From positions 1-57,096 of the forward strand of contig JAJZVZ010000011.1 of the NCBI GenBank assembly GCA_021846945.1: a stretch of DNA of 57,096 nt, read 5' to 3'. Under the pieces are notes generated by a model, which was given only the letters and a program-made list of their open reading frames with translations, had not been told where the DNA came from and did no database searches. Numbering within the stretch: position 1 is the stretch's first letter; each line of letters starts with the position of its first letter. The translations under genes and the position numbers were made by a program. This document shows, piece by piece, positions 1-9,394 of this stretch. The DNA comes from Acidobacteriota bacterium. Lineage in GTDB: Bacteria > Acidobacteriota > Terriglobia > Terriglobales > Acidobacteriaceae.

Positions 1-822
1 GCGCGCCGATTCAATCACCTCGCGCACACTGAAGCCCTGCCCGTTGCCCAGATTGAAGATCAGCCGGTCGTGCGCGGCAAGCGCATCCAGGGCCAGCAGG
101 TGCGCATCGGCGAGATCGGAGACGTGAATGTAGTCGCGGATGCAGGTGCCGTCGGGGGTGGGGTAATCATCGCCGTAGATGCGGATGGATTGGCGGCGGC
201 CGAGGGCAACATCAAGCACCAGTGGGATCAGGTGGGACTCAGGCTCGTGGGCTTCGCCACGCGTTACGCCGCAGGGGCCTTCGGGCGCTCCCGCCACGTT
301 GAAGTAGCGCAGCGAGGCGTAGCGCAGGCCGTGGATACGGTTGAACCAGCCAAGCATGTGCTCGACCAGCAGCTTGGATTCGCCATAGGCGTTGGTGGGC
401 AAAAGGCGCGCATCCTCCTTGATGGGCACCGATTCCGGCTCGCCGTAGACAGCGGCGGTCGATGAGAAGACGAGGCGGCGGGGACCGCAGACAAGCATTG
501 CCTCTAGCAGGCTGAGGGTGGAAGCGGTGTTGTTGCGGAAATAAATCTCCGGCCGCTGCATGGATTCGCCCGCCTCAATCAGCGCGGCGAAGTGGAGCAC
601 GCCATCAAAGGGCTGATTTTGTTCTTGGGCGGATCTGAAAACGCTTTCAAGTGTGGCGCGATCAGCCACCTCTGCCTCCATAAACTCCACATCCCGCGGC
701 ACTAAATCCCGCCTGCCGTGGCTCAGGTTGTCCAGAACCACCGCCTGATGCCCCATTCTGGTAAGAAGTTCCGCAACGGTACCACCGATGTACCCGGCGC
801 CGCCAGTGACCAAGATCTTCAC
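1..822 (-). CDS. galE: UDP-glucose 4-epimerase, 3' end cut by window edge
   Basis: Extended short-chain dehydrogenase that interconverts UDP-glucose and UDP-galactose in the cytoplasm with bound NAD. The N terminus shows the nucleotide-binding motif TGGAGYIGG within the first 15 residues, the Ser-Thr region SSTAAVYGE and the catalytic YxxxK as NAYGESK, then the substrate-binding stretch RYFNVAGA. The start is a GTG at 820-822, directly before the VKILVTGGAGYIG pattern usual for GalE. The 274 codons visible correspond to roughly the first four fifths of a normal protein of about 330 residues; the rest lies left of the window. Seen: motifs and open frame. Known: family function. The exact epimerase specificity (GalE against a related sugar epimerase) is inferred. 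Confidence 0.93.
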   Translation of the reverse strand, partial: MKILVTGGAGYIGGTVAELLTRMGHQAVVLDNLSHGRRDLVPRDVEFMEAEVADRATLESVFRSAQEQNQPFDGVLHFAALIEAGESMQRPEIYFRNNTASTLSLLEAMLVCGPRRLVFSSTAAVYGEPESVPIKEDARLLPTNAYGESKLLVEHMLGWFNRIHGLRYASLRYFNVAGAPEGPCGVTRGEAHEPESHLIPLVLDVALGRRQSIRIYGDDYPTPDGTCIRDYIHVSDLADAHLLALDALAAHDRLIFNLGNGQGFSVREVIESAR

Positions 823-1520
823 AAAAAAGACTGTCCTTTCCGCAACAGTTTAGGTTACTTTGAGTCTATTACGAGAGTGGGATATGATGGGGCCGGATGT
901 AAGTAAATGCTTTTCGGGCCCTGATGCTGACACCCCGCACGAATTCTGACCCAGGTTTCGATGCAGTCAGCGGATGGGTTTTGACGCTCCACAGAAAGCA
1001 CAATAGGAGATAGATTGCTGAAAAGCAAGGGTGTGCGGATTCATTTGCCGGTTGCCTTGGATGGGAAGTGGAGATTCTGAATGTCCGAGGACCATAGGGT
1101 GGATCGTCTAATTCGCACAAGACCTTACAGACCGGGCTTCAACGGAAGTTGCGCAGGCATACGTTCGCCACGCGCTACGGCCGCAAATGCGCAGCACGAT
1201 TTTTTTTCCTCCAGTCCTGCATTCAGACAGCTTCATCCATGTCTCTTGCCTTGGAGGCAAGACATATTTGGAGGTTTGCCGCGCAGCGCGGCACGATGCG
1301 ATATGGCGGAAGGTGGTTTCCAAGCCGAGTCCTGGTATCTGCGTAGTGGACGGCGGCTGTGCGTATACGGGCAGCATTTTGCGGGACTTGCAATGATTCC
1401 CCGCGGGATCGCGAATCATGCTGAGAGCGTTTGGCTACCGCGTGGGATTGCATCCAGTTCGGTTGCCCCAGTGATGCGGCAGCGCGCGGCCTCGACCGCC
1501 CGAACCGAGGGTCAAAAAAC
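823..1520. other. intergenic region without supported gene
   Basis: About 700 bases between the divergent galE and tonB genes. Several open frames cross it on both strands but none has a credible ribosome binding site, family motif or codon pattern. A short stretch near 1120-1185 translates as KLRRHTFATRYGR, which resembles the box II signature of tyrosine recombinases. It stands alone between stop codons and may be a relic or chance. Promoters for galE and the tonB cluster should lie here but no clear -35/-10 pair was found. Confidence 0.5.
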
Positions 1521-2579
1521 ATGCCGATGACTAATTCCCCTGGATTTAAGAATTTCGGATTACTTCCCGAGCCTGAAGGAAGGTCGGCGTCATTCATTAC
1601 CAGCGCTGTCGTCAACTCATGCATTCTGGTTGCGGCCATCTATATCGGAATGACTGCCAAGCGTATTGTGACGCAGCATAAGTTTGAGATGACGGATCTG
1701 ATTATGCCCAATACCCCGCCGCCACCTCCAAAGGTCAAGATCAAGCCACCTCCGCCGCCTCCGAAGCTGCCCGAGGCTCCCAAACTGCCCGAGGTCAAGA
1801 TGGAAGCTCCGAAGATTCAGGTGCCCAGGGAGCAGCCCAAACCGGCGCCCAGGCAGATCCAGATGCAAGCCAAGGTAGCGCTGCCCAAAGTCAGGGAGAG
1901 CCGGCCGGCGATTATCCTGGCGCCTCAGCCCAAGGCGGCGTTGACGGCGGCAATGCCGGCGCAGGTGCCGCAGGCTAGGCCGTCAACCCAGCCGGTGCAT
2001 CTGGGGCAACTGTTCGGCGTGACTCCGAATCCCAGGGCCACGCGGCCAGCTACTGTGGCGGCTATCGGCAATCCCTACGGCGGCATGGAAGGCCGTGCGG
2101 AAGTGCCGCGCGGGGTGGTCGGCTCGGCGGGCATTGGCGATGGCATTCGCTCCGGCTCAAATGCGGGGATGGTGGGCAAGGTAGCCTCGGCGGGCATTCC
2201 TGGCGGTACCGGGCAAGCCAGGCAAGTCAGTTATGGCCGGGTGGCCTCGGCGGGCATTCCCGCAATGAAACCCGTGGCCGCCGCTCCAAAGATGGTCGAG
2301 GAGAAGCCCACCGAAACCAGCCTCGAAGTTCTATCCAAGCCGCCGGTGCACTATACCGCTGAAGCCAGGCAGTTAAGGATCCAGGGTGATGTCATCGTGC
2401 GCGTCACATTTCTGGCCACTGGCCAGGTGGTCGTCCATGGCGTGGTCCGCGGCTTGGGTCACGGCCTGGATCAAGAGGCCCTCCGGGTCGCCCGTGAGAT
2501 CCGTTTCCGGCCGGCTACGCGCAATGGCCGGCCCATCGACTTGACGACCAATGTCGTTATCGCGTTCCAATTGGCATAG
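1521..2579 (+). CDS. TonB-family energy transducer
   Basis: Inner-membrane-anchored periplasmic protein that would pass proton-motive force to outer-membrane receptors. From the ATG at 1521 (GAGGG 9 nt upstream) it has 352 residues: one membrane helix at about 24-44, a proline-rich linker with PPPPP runs at about 65-81 and further Pro/Lys/Gln-rich segments, a Gly/Ala-rich middle with three copies of an SAGI(P/G) unit, and a C-terminal TonB domain from about 275 (YTAEARQLRIQGDVIVRV to the end). An in-frame TTG at 1431 would add 30 residues but has weaker support. No exbB or exbD gene is in the window. It is followed on the same strand by an M48-like protein and a barrel protein, so the three may form one envelope unit. 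Confidence 0.85.
   Translation: MPMTNSPGFKNFGLLPEPEGRSASFITSAVVNSCILVAAIYIGMTAKRIVTQHKFEMTDLIMPNTPPPPPKVKIKPPPPPPKLPEAPKLPEVKMEAPKIQVPREQPKPAPRQIQMQAKVALPKVRESRPAIILAPQPKAALTAAMPAQVPQARPSTQPVHLGQLFGVTPNPRATRPATVAAIGNPYGGMEGRAEVPRGVVGSAGIGDGIRSGSNAGMVGKVASAGIPGGTGQARQVSYGRVASAGIPAMKPVAAAPKMVEEKPTETSLEVLSKPPVHYTAEARQLRIQGDVIVRVTFLATGQVVVHGVVRGLGHGLDQEALRVAREIRFRPATRNGRPIDLTTNVVIAFQLA
2121..2260 (+). repeat. three imperfect repeats inside tonB
   Basis: The core GCCTCGGCGGGCATTCC occurs at about 2183 and 2243, with a variant (GGCTCGGCGGGCATTGG) at 2121. They encode the SAGIP/SAGIG units in the Gly-rich linker of the TonB protein. The spacing of about 60 bases suggests duplication of a short coding unit. 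Confidence 0.7.
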
Positions 2580-2693
2580 AAATAGCGTTTGCGCCACGTT
2601 CCACACGATTAACCCGACTGGGCCGAATCATCCCAACGCGGTGGTTACAGCAAGAGAAAACGACCCTGAAGCACCATTTAGGAGCCTGACATT

Positions 2694-4493
2694 ATGAAGT
2701 TTCGCAAGCCCTACCTCATCTTCCTGCTGATTCTTTGCCTGGGCGCCTCTTGCTCATACGCGAGGGCGCCGAAGTACCAGTTGATGCGGCCTCTCACACC
2801 CGCCCAGCTTGCCCTGGTTCGCAAAGCCATCGCGCAGGAAAAAGTGATCATTGCCAATATTCAGCAGCGCACACCGCTGGTTGAAACCTACATCCAGAAT
2901 ATGAAACCGGATGTGAACCTCTATGAAGTTCCGGTCGGCGATGACTACATGCTGAGCCGCGTGGATTTCGGCAGGGCCTTCTTCGACAAAGTCTATGAAC
3001 CGCGGGCAACCGGAAGCCACGGCTTTTTCAAGGGCTCGTTCGCCGCCATGTCCGGATTGAGCAAACTGCTGGGGCTCGAACGGTTCACCTACAATCCCAA
3101 CGGCTTTATGGAGATGATGTTTGTCGATCCCACGGGATTCGACCAGAAGCATTATCAGTTCAGCTATGTGCGCCGTGAGTTTCTGGGGTCGGTGCGAACC
3201 TGGGTTTTCGATGTGCATCCCCGGGCAAAGGGGATGGGCAGGTTCTATGGCCGCATCTGGATTGAGGATCAGGGCGGGAACATCGTGCGCTTTAACGGCA
3301 CTTATACCGGACCGAAGTCCAAGGACACGCTGAAGTACTTCTTCCACTTCGACAGCTGGCGGATGAACCTGCAACCCGGAACCTGGCTGCCGGTTGCTGT
3401 TTACGTGGAGGAGTCGCACCGCGTCTCGGATACAAATTCAGTCGGCATCAAGGCGCAGACGCACTTCTGGGGCTATGATCTGAAACTGCCCACGCAGAAC
3501 GATGAAAATGTAAGTGTGACGGTCGACAATGCCGTTGATCAGAGCGGCCAGTCGCAGGATGTCGGGCCACTGCAGGCCTCGCGCATGTGGGTTACCCAGG
3601 CAGAAAACAATGTGCTCGACAGACTTGAGCAGGCCGGTCTTGTCGCGCCGCTTATTCCCGGCGGCTACGAACAAAAGATTCTGGATCAGATCGTCATTAA
3701 CTTGGTAGTGCCCAATAACATTCCGCTCACTGACCAGGTGCATTGCCGAGTTCTGCTCACCGATACGATTGAAGCCACCACGGTTGGGAACTCGATCATT
3801 TTGAGTAGGGGGCTGCTCGACAGCCTGCCCAACGAGGAGTCCATCGCCTCGGTCATCGCCATGGAACTGGCGCACATTGCGCTGGGGCATCATATCGATA
3901 CGCGCTATGCCTTCAATGACCGCCTCCTCTTTCCTGATCAAGCGGTCTTCCAGCGCATCGACATGAACCACACGGACCACGACAACCAACAGGCCGCCAC
4001 CTTGGCGATGAAGTACATGGAAAACTCCATGTACAAGGACAAGCTGGCCAACGCGGGGCTTTACTATGCGCAGCTGGAGGATTCGGCCAAGGTTTTGAAG
4101 GCTCTCAACACTCCCAAGCTGGGTGATTCGCTACTCCAGCCCGATGGGGTTCCCTGGATGGACGCCCTGGCTAAAATGGCGCCCAAGCTGGATTGGAATG
4201 ATCTGAACCAGATTGCCGCCCTGCCGTTGGGAAGCTGGCTCAAACTCGACCCGTGGAATGATACGGTGCGGATGCTGGACGCCAAGCGCTTTGCGCCGTT
4301 GAATGCCCGTGACAAGATGCCGTTCGAGGTGACGCCCATCTTCTACAATTTGCACCGCTATGAGACCGCCAGCGCTACGGCGCCGGCGGGAGCGGCGGCT
4401 CCTGCGAACGGAGCTCAACCGGCGGCGCAGTCGGGCGCGGCTGCACCCCCGCCACAGGGACAGGCGGGAGCCGCCACCGCCAACATGCAATAG
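2694..4493 (+). CDS. M48-like secreted protein with altered zinc motif
   Basis: A 599-residue exported protein. A signal peptide covers about residues 1-23 (KPYLIFLLILCLGASCSYA). The middle contains an M48-type peptidase region: the helix that should carry HEXXH reads AMELAHIALGHH at 389-400, so the first zinc ligand His is Met390 while Glu391 and His394 are kept. The last 45 residues are an Ala/Pro/Gly-rich low-complexity tail. The ATG at 2694 is preceded by AGGAG. It follows tonB by 114 nt and precedes a barrel protein. Known: M48 proteases (BepA, HtpX, Oma1 type) work in envelope quality control. Inferred: an inactive or altered family member acting in the periplasm or at the outer membrane. 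Confidence 0.75.
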   Translation: MKFRKPYLIFLLILCLGASCSYARAPKYQLMRPLTPAQLALVRKAIAQEKVIIANIQQRTPLVETYIQNMKPDVNLYEVPVGDDYMLSRVDFGRAFFDKVYEPRATGSHGFFKGSFAAMSGLSKLLGLERFTYNPNGFMEMMFVDPTGFDQKHYQFSYVRREFLGSVRTWVFDVHPRAKGMGRFYGRIWIEDQGGNIVRFNGTYTGPKSKDTLKYFFHFDSWRMNLQPGTWLPVAVYVEESHRVSDTNSVGIKAQTHFWGYDLKLPTQNDENVSVTVDNAVDQSGQSQDVGPLQASRMWVTQAENNVLDRLEQAGLVAPLIPGGYEQKILDQIVINLVVPNNIPLTDQVHCRVLLTDTIEATTVGNSIILSRGLLDSLPNEESIASVIAMELAHIALGHHIDTRYAFNDRLLFPDQAVFQRIDMNHTDHDNQQAATLAMKYMENSMYKDKLANAGLYYAQLEDSAKVLKALNTPKLGDSLLQPDGVPWMDALAKMAPKLDWNDLNQIAALPLGSWLKLDPWNDTVRMLDAKRFAPLNARDKMPFEVTPIFYNLHRYETASATAPAGAAAPANGAQPAAQSGAAAPPPQGQAGAATANMQ

Positions 4494-4609
4494 TACAGGC
4501 ATAGGGGAGGCTGCCGGCAAGCCGGGTTCCGGCCTGCCGGCAGCCGTTGGAGCGTGGCTGTCTCACCGCCCAGGAACGGGCTCCGATTGATCGGAACCGG
4601 ATCAACTTC

Positions 4610-5197
4610 ATGCTCATGACAAAAAAGAAGAATCATATTCTGCTCTGCGTTGTGCTTGCCGCCGGAACCGCAATGGCCGGCGCACAAGTAAAGCCTGCTG
4701 CCACCGCCCGGCAGATTTCCCTCACTGCCGGCGCCGTGGGCTCCTTCTTTCAACCTGATTACGCCGGCGGTGGCGTGCCGCAGGCCAGCCCCGATCACCT
4801 CGACGGCATGGGCGTATACATCGACGTCGGATTTACGCATTGGGTTCAACTCGAAGCCGAGGGGCGCTGGCTGGACTTCAATGAGTACCGCAATATCTCG
4901 CAGAACAACTATCTCATTGGTCCCAGAATCCCCATCTATCCACTGCGTTTCTGGAAGGTAACGCCATATGGGAAGGTGCTGGTCGGCTGGGCGTCGATGA
5001 ACTTCGAGGACAACTTCGCCTGGGGCCGGTTCACCGACATTGCATACGGCGGCGGCATGGACATCCAGGTGAGCAAGAGACTCAGCATACGCGCCATCGA
5101 CTTCGAATATCAGCAGTGGCCGGACTGGCTCAACACGTCGCTACATCCCTACGGGTACAGCGCGGGGATTGGATATACGATCTTTGGAGCTCATTGA
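4610..5197 (+). CDS. outer-membrane beta-barrel protein (OmpA-N/OprF-like fold)
   Basis: A 195-residue protein with a basic N terminus and hydrophobic signal segment ending in AMAGA, then alternating aromatic/polar strands typical of an 8-stranded barrel: VGSFFQPDYAGGG, GVYIDVGFTHWVQLEAEGRW, PYGKVLVGWASMNF, YGGGMDIQVSKRLSIRAID and the terminal SAGIGYTIFGAH. The frame is open from a TTG at 4547, but the ATG at 4610 starts the signal peptide; a second ATG at 4616 is also possible. It is the third gene of the tonB series. Ligand and exact function cannot be told from sequence. Confidence 0.7.
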   Translation: MLMTKKKNHILLCVVLAAGTAMAGAQVKPAATARQISLTAGAVGSFFQPDYAGGGVPQASPDHLDGMGVYIDVGFTHWVQLEAEGRWLDFNEYRNISQNNYLIGPRIPIYPLRFWKVTPYGKVLVGWASMNFEDNFAWGRFTDIAYGGGMDIQVSKRLSIRAIDFEYQQWPDWLNTSLHPYGYSAGIGYTIFGAH

Positions 5198-5383
5198 TCT
5201 GAGCCCGCGGCAGGAAGGGTCGATCAGGCGCAAACCCTGCTGAATTGAACTTCGGCGCGACGGCTGAAGTTGCATCGAAACGATCCACGCGCGATGTGTT
5301 TGAGCTTCGTTCTTGCCGCGCATTCATTGCAACGGTTGAACAAAACTCGCCTGCGGCTCTGCGCGGGAGTGCGGTCCGAATAC

Positions 5384-5413
5384 AAAAAGGGCTGCTCCGA
5401 AGAACAGCCCTTT
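5384..5413 (-). terminator. Rho-independent terminator of ftsH
   Basis: A perfect 9-bp stem (AAAGGGCTG at 5386-5394 with CAGCCCTTT at 5405-5413) with a 10-nt loop lies about 30 nt past the ftsH stop. Read on the minus strand the stem ends in CCC followed by TTTTT, the classical layout. Confidence 0.8.
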
Positions 5414-5442
5414 CTCAGCGCTGAATGCCTGATCCCTGCGGC

Positions 5443-7359
5443 TTACGCCGGTGACGGCGAGCCCTCCGGGAATCCGGGGCCACCACGGCTCTCCGGTTTG
5501 AGCACCTGCTGCGGAGTGCCGCCCGTATCGCTGGGTGAGGCCAGCGAAGAACGCAACGGAGGCAGTTCCTTGCCTTCGATCAGCAACTTGACCTCATCGG
5601 CGTCAATCGTCTCACGCTCCAGCAGCGCCGCTGCAATGCGATGCATCGCGTCTTGGTGGGCGTCGATGATGTTGCGCGCAGACTGGTAGGCTTCGTCGAT
5701 CAGGCGGCGAACTTCGAGGTCAATCTGCCGGGCCGTCTCCTCGCTGAAGTCACGGTGCTGGGCGATCTCACGGCCCAGGAAGATCTGCTCCTCCTTCTTG
5801 CCAAAGGTGAGCGGACCCAGGCGGCTCATGCCGTACTCGCAGACCATGCGCCGGGCCAGATCGGTGGCGCTTTCAATATCGCTGCCCGCGCCGGTGGACA
5901 TCTGGTTGAGGAAGATCTCCTCAGCCACGCGCCCGCCGTAGGCCGTCGCCAGCCGAGTCTCCAGGTATTCGCGCGTGTAGTTGTGACGGTCGTCGGGTAG
6001 ATAGACCGTGACGCCCAGCGCCATGCCGCGCGGAATGATGGTCACCTTGTGGATGGGGTCCGAGTGATCGCGCAGGAAGGACACCAGCGCGTGGCCTGCC
6101 TCGTGGTAGGCCGTCACCCGCTTCTCCTCGTCGGTCAGCAACATCGACTTGCGCTCCGCGCCCATCAGCACCTTGTCCTTGGCCAGCTCACAGTCGTACA
6201 TCGTGACCTGCTTGCGGTTGGCGCGCGCCGCATTCAGGGCAGCCTCATTGACCATGTTGGCCAGGTCAGCTCCGCTGAAGCCCGGCGTGCCGCGGGCCAG
6301 AACATTCAGGTTGACGTCGTCGGAGATGGGCACCTTCTTCACGTGTACGCGGAGGACTTCCTCGCGGCCGCGCACGTCAGGCAGACCCACGACTACGCGG
6401 CGGTCGAAGCGCCCCGGGCGCAGCAGCGCGGGATCGAGCACATCGGGCCGGTTGGTGGCAGCCACCAGGATGACACCGTCGTTGGACTCGAATCCGTCCA
6501 TTTCAACGAGCAGCTGGTTCAGCGTCTGCTCGCGCTCGTCGTGCCCGCCGCCCAGTCCGGCGCCGCGATGGCGGCCGACGGCATCGATTTCGTCGATGAA
6601 GATGATGCAGGGAGCATTCTTCTTGCCCTGCTCGAAGAGATCGCGCACGCGGCTGGCGCCGACGCCCACAAACATTTCCACAAAGTCAGAGCCGGAAATG
6701 GAGAAGAACGGCACATTGGCCTCGCCGGCCACGGCCCGCGCCAGCAGCGTCTTGCCGGTTCCGGGAGGGCCGACTAGCAGCACGCCCTTGGGAATGCGCC
6801 CGCCCAGCTTCTGGAACTTCTGCGGTTCGCGCAGATATTCGATGATCTCCTTCAGCTCCTCCTTGGCCTCGTCCACCCCGGCCACGTCCTTGAAGGTGAC
6901 CTTCTTTTGCTGCATGGAGAGCAGGCGCGCGCGGCTCTTGCCGAACGAGAGCGCCTTGTTGCCGCCCGACTGCATCTGCCTGAGCATGAAGAACCAGATG
7001 GCGCCAAGCAGAACGAACGGGCCGACGTTGAAGAGCAGCGGCAGCAGAATGTTGTTCTGCGGCTCCTTGATGGAGAAGTTGACCTTGGCGGTCAACAGCG
7101 CTTTCTCAAGATCCTCGTAATTGGGCGGAATCGTGGTGTGGAACTGATCCTTGGGCGACGCCTTCAGGTGGCCGTGCAGTTCGTTCCCCTGGATCGTGGC
7201 GTCCAGCACTTCGTTGTTCTGAACCTTGTTGTAAAGATCGGAGTAGGGAATCTCCGTATCCTTCCCCATGCTCGCGCCGCGCTGCACCACACCCCAAAGC
7301 AGCATAAGGCAGATGAGGATAAAGACCCAGAACATAATGGTTTTAACGCTCGAATTCAC
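5443..7359 (-). CDS. ftsH: ATP-dependent zinc metalloprotease FtsH
   Basis: Membrane-bound AAA+ protease that extracts and degrades membrane and some soluble proteins. In 638 residues it shows an N-terminal membrane helix (about 7-26), a periplasmic domain, a second helix (about 107-127), Walker A GPPGTGKT, Walker [12 protein letters not shown], the second region of homology with arginine fingers (RPGRFDR) and the zinc site HEAGH at 419-423. Length matches the family. The start is GTG at 7359 with GGAG upstream; an internal Met at codon 9 is less likely because the usual N terminus would be shortened. It stands alone on the minus strand with its own terminator. Confidence 0.97.
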   Translation of the reverse strand: MNSSVKTIMFWVFILICLMLLWGVVQRGASMGKDTEIPYSDLYNKVQNNEVLDATIQGNELHGHLKASPKDQFHTTIPPNYEDLEKALLTAKVNFSIKEPQNNILLPLLFNVGPFVLLGAIWFFMLRQMQSGGNKALSFGKSRARLLSMQQKKVTFKDVAGVDEAKEELKEIIEYLREPQKFQKLGGRIPKGVLLVGPPGTGKTLLARAVAGEANVPFFSISGSDFVEMFVGVGASRVRDLFEQGKKNAPCIIFIDEIDAVGRHRGAGLGGGHDEREQTLNQLLVEMDGFESNDGVILVAATNRPDVLDPALLRPGRFDRRVVVGLPDVRGREEVLRVHVKKVPISDDVNLNVLARGTPGFSGADLANMVNEAALNAARANRKQVTMYDCELAKDKVLMGAERKSMLLTDEEKRVTAYHEAGHALVSFLRDHSDPIHKVTIIPRGMALGVTVYLPDDRHNYTREYLETRLATAYGGRVAEEIFLNQMSTGAGSDIESATDLARRMVCEYGMSRLGPLTFGKKEEQIFLGREIAQHRDFSEETARQIDLEVRRLIDEAYQSARNIIDAHQDAMHRIAAALLERETIDADEVKLLIEGKELPPLRSSLASPSDTGGTPQQVLKPESRGGPGFPEGSPSPA

Positions 7360-7782
7360 CAGGACTCCTCTCTCCCGGCGAGGGCGATATGCCTAACTAC
7401 CCCCCGGTCGACCCCTCGCACCACCCTTTTAGACGCCTGCGACTCCCCCAAAGTCACAGAAAATACGCACGCGCACACGGCAAACCTACGGCCCGCCGCC
7501 CTCATAGGCAGTAGAACAGATTGTACTCCGAGCAAAGCCGAAAATGTAACTTACCGAAGGAATGCACCGGGAGGCGTCGCATGAATGAAGAAATTGCGGC
7601 AAATGCGGTCTTGCGGGGGCAACAAGTTGAGGGTCTGCAGAAAAGTGAAAAGGGCCAGCGGATTCGGCCGCAGCGATCGGACAGGGACTGAACTTGGTTC
7701 TTTATTCCGTTGAACTTACGACGCACTTGAAGCCGTGCCATTTTGCAGGACTCTGTTCCTGTTGAGCCCTTTTCCTGGCGCG
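7360..7782. other. intergenic region between ftsH and tilS
   Basis: About 420 bases that should contain the ftsH promoter. Apart from the possible 36-codon plus-strand ORF at 7581, nothing with family motifs is visible on either strand. Confidence 0.5.
7581..7691 (+). CDS. possible 36-aa small protein
   Basis: ATG at 7581 preceded by GGGAGG 6 nt upstream, followed by 36 codons (starts MNEEIAANAVLRGQQ, ends with a basic RPQRSDRD tail) and TGA. The ribosome binding site is good, but there is no known family and no independent support. It lies between the convergent-facing tilS 3' end and the ftsH promoter. It may be chance. Confidence 0.2.
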   Translation: MNEEIAANAVLRGQQVEGLQKSEKGQRIRPQRSDRD

Positions 7783-9228
7783 CTAATCGTTTGGCCTCTG
7801 GGAAGACGGCGTCAGATTCTCATCCAGAAACTCCGCTTGCACGGTGATTCCCTGCTCCGGCTCTAACTCGACGCCCTGCATCCAGGCGATGCGGCCATCC
7901 ACTTCAAGCACCGGCCAGAGCGCCCGGCGGGTTCCGGTCACCCGCAGACGCTCCAACACTTCCTTCACCTTCCGCGGGCCGCCGGAGTAGCGTAGCCGAA
8001 CCCGGTCGCCGGGCTTCCAGTTCCGCAGCGTGGCTGAACACGAGGCGCCAGGCAGCTGACCATTGGGCGCTCCGGACGGTCCGGAGAGGCCGATGCGAAG
8101 ACGGATGCCAAATGCGGGGGCATCCACCTCGCCGGGAATCGCCACAGTGTACTCCGGAGTCGTCCCATCTGCTTCTGATACCGGACCAGCTGAAAGGCGC
8201 AGTTCTCGTGGCGTGCGTTCGGCGCGCACCCCCGCGGCCAGTTCGCGCCTCTGTCCGGCGCGGCCGGTAAGTGCCAGAGAACGCAATGCCTCAGTCGAAT
8301 CGAAGTCTAGCGCCGCACCCATTTGCCCAGCGGCATGCCGCAGAAGGCGGCGCTGCAAAGCCGGGGCCAGGGCGGCCAGCCGGGTCACGTCGATTGCCAG
8401 CCCCTCGCCTGCCGCACGGCCGCCGCCGCGCACGGGACGCCCGGTGAGGATCAATTGCGGAGCCAGCTTTGCCAGTTCGTCCCGCCACCATGCCTCTTCG
8501 TCGCGGGCCAGCTCGGCCATCTGCGCCAGATGCTCGCGGAGCTGTGGATTCCAGGTTTCCAGCAGCGGCAGCAGTTCATGGCGAATGCGGTTGCGCGTAA
8601 AGGTCAGGTGGCGGTTCGAAGAGTCCTCACACCAGCTTTGGCCCAGCGCGTGGAGATACGCCTCGACTTCGGCACGCGTGGTGTGGAGCAGCGGGCGCAG
8701 GATGCGGCCCTCGGGGAACTCGATGACGGGATGAATGCCCGCCAGGCCCTCGGTCCAGGCGCCGCGCAGAATTTTGGCCAGCACCGTCTCCGCCTGATCG
8801 TCGAGGGTGTGCGCCGTGGCCACTGCTTCCACCTCGCCCGCGGCCAGCAGTTGCCGGAACCACCCATAACGCAAACGTCGCGCCGCTTCCTCCAGCGTCT
8901 CATTCTTTTCCCTGGCCTCGGCGGCTGCGTCCACGCGGGCCTCATGAAAGGGCAGGCCCAGCCTGGCTGCCAGCTCACGGGCAAAGGCCGCGTCGGCATC
9001 GGCCTCGGCGCCGCGTAAGCCGTGGTGCAAGTGGGCGGCATGGAGCACCAGGCCCAGTTCTCCACTGCGCGCCGCCAGGACGCGCAACAGGGCTACGGAG
9101 TCCGCGCCGCCGGAGAGGCCGACAGCCAGCCGCAGGCCGGGCCGGAGGTGGGTGGTGTCCATCGCAAGCGTGATGGGGGAGCGGGAGCGCACGAGAGGAT
9201 GATAAGGCGTCAGCGCTCGGCTCTGCAT
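7783..9228 (-). CDS. tilS: tRNA(Ile)-lysidine synthase
   Basis: Modifies the wobble cytidine of tRNA-Ile(CAU) to lysidine using ATP and lysine. The PP-loop SGGADS is at residues 39-44 of the 481-residue frame, followed by AAHLHHGLRG, the specific HTLDDQAET and the SNRHLTFTRNRIRHELLPLL stretch typical of TilS. The C-terminal TilS domain (WKPGDRVRL onward) is present. Start choice is uncertain: ATG 9228 has no clear ribosome binding site, and Met23 (ATG at 9162) would place the PP-loop at the usual distance from the N terminus. It is divergent from ispD. Confidence 0.93.
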   Translation of the reverse strand: MQSRALTPYHPLVRSRSPITLAMDTTHLRPGLRLAVGLSGGADSVALLRVLAARSGELGLVLHAAHLHHGLRGAEADADAAFARELAARLGLPFHEARVDAAAEAREKNETLEEAARRLRYGWFRQLLAAGEVEAVATAHTLDDQAETVLAKILRGAWTEGLAGIHPVIEFPEGRILRPLLHTTRAEVEAYLHALGQSWCEDSSNRHLTFTRNRIRHELLPLLETWNPQLREHLAQMAELARDEEAWWRDELAKLAPQLILTGRPVRGGGRAAGEGLAIDVTRLAALAPALQRRLLRHAAGQMGAALDFDSTEALRSLALTGRAGQRRELAAGVRAERTPRELRLSAGPVSEADGTTPEYTVAIPGEVDAPAFGIRLRIGLSGPSGAPNGQLPGASCSATLRNWKPGDRVRLRYSGGPRKVKEVLERLRVTGTRRALWPVLEVDGRIAWMQGVELEPEQGITVQAEFLDENLTPSSQRPND

Positions 9229-9394
9229 CGCAAGGTCAATTTGCTTCGTTCCGGCGACATCGAACCCACAACTCCTCGCGCATTCGAAGATGTGCCGTCG
9301 GCGAGTTGTCTGGCTGAGCGACCGTCGCTCCTACAGCCGGTCTGGAGACGCGGCACTGGCCGCTCAACGCCCGCCGTTGTATACTCCACGAGTT

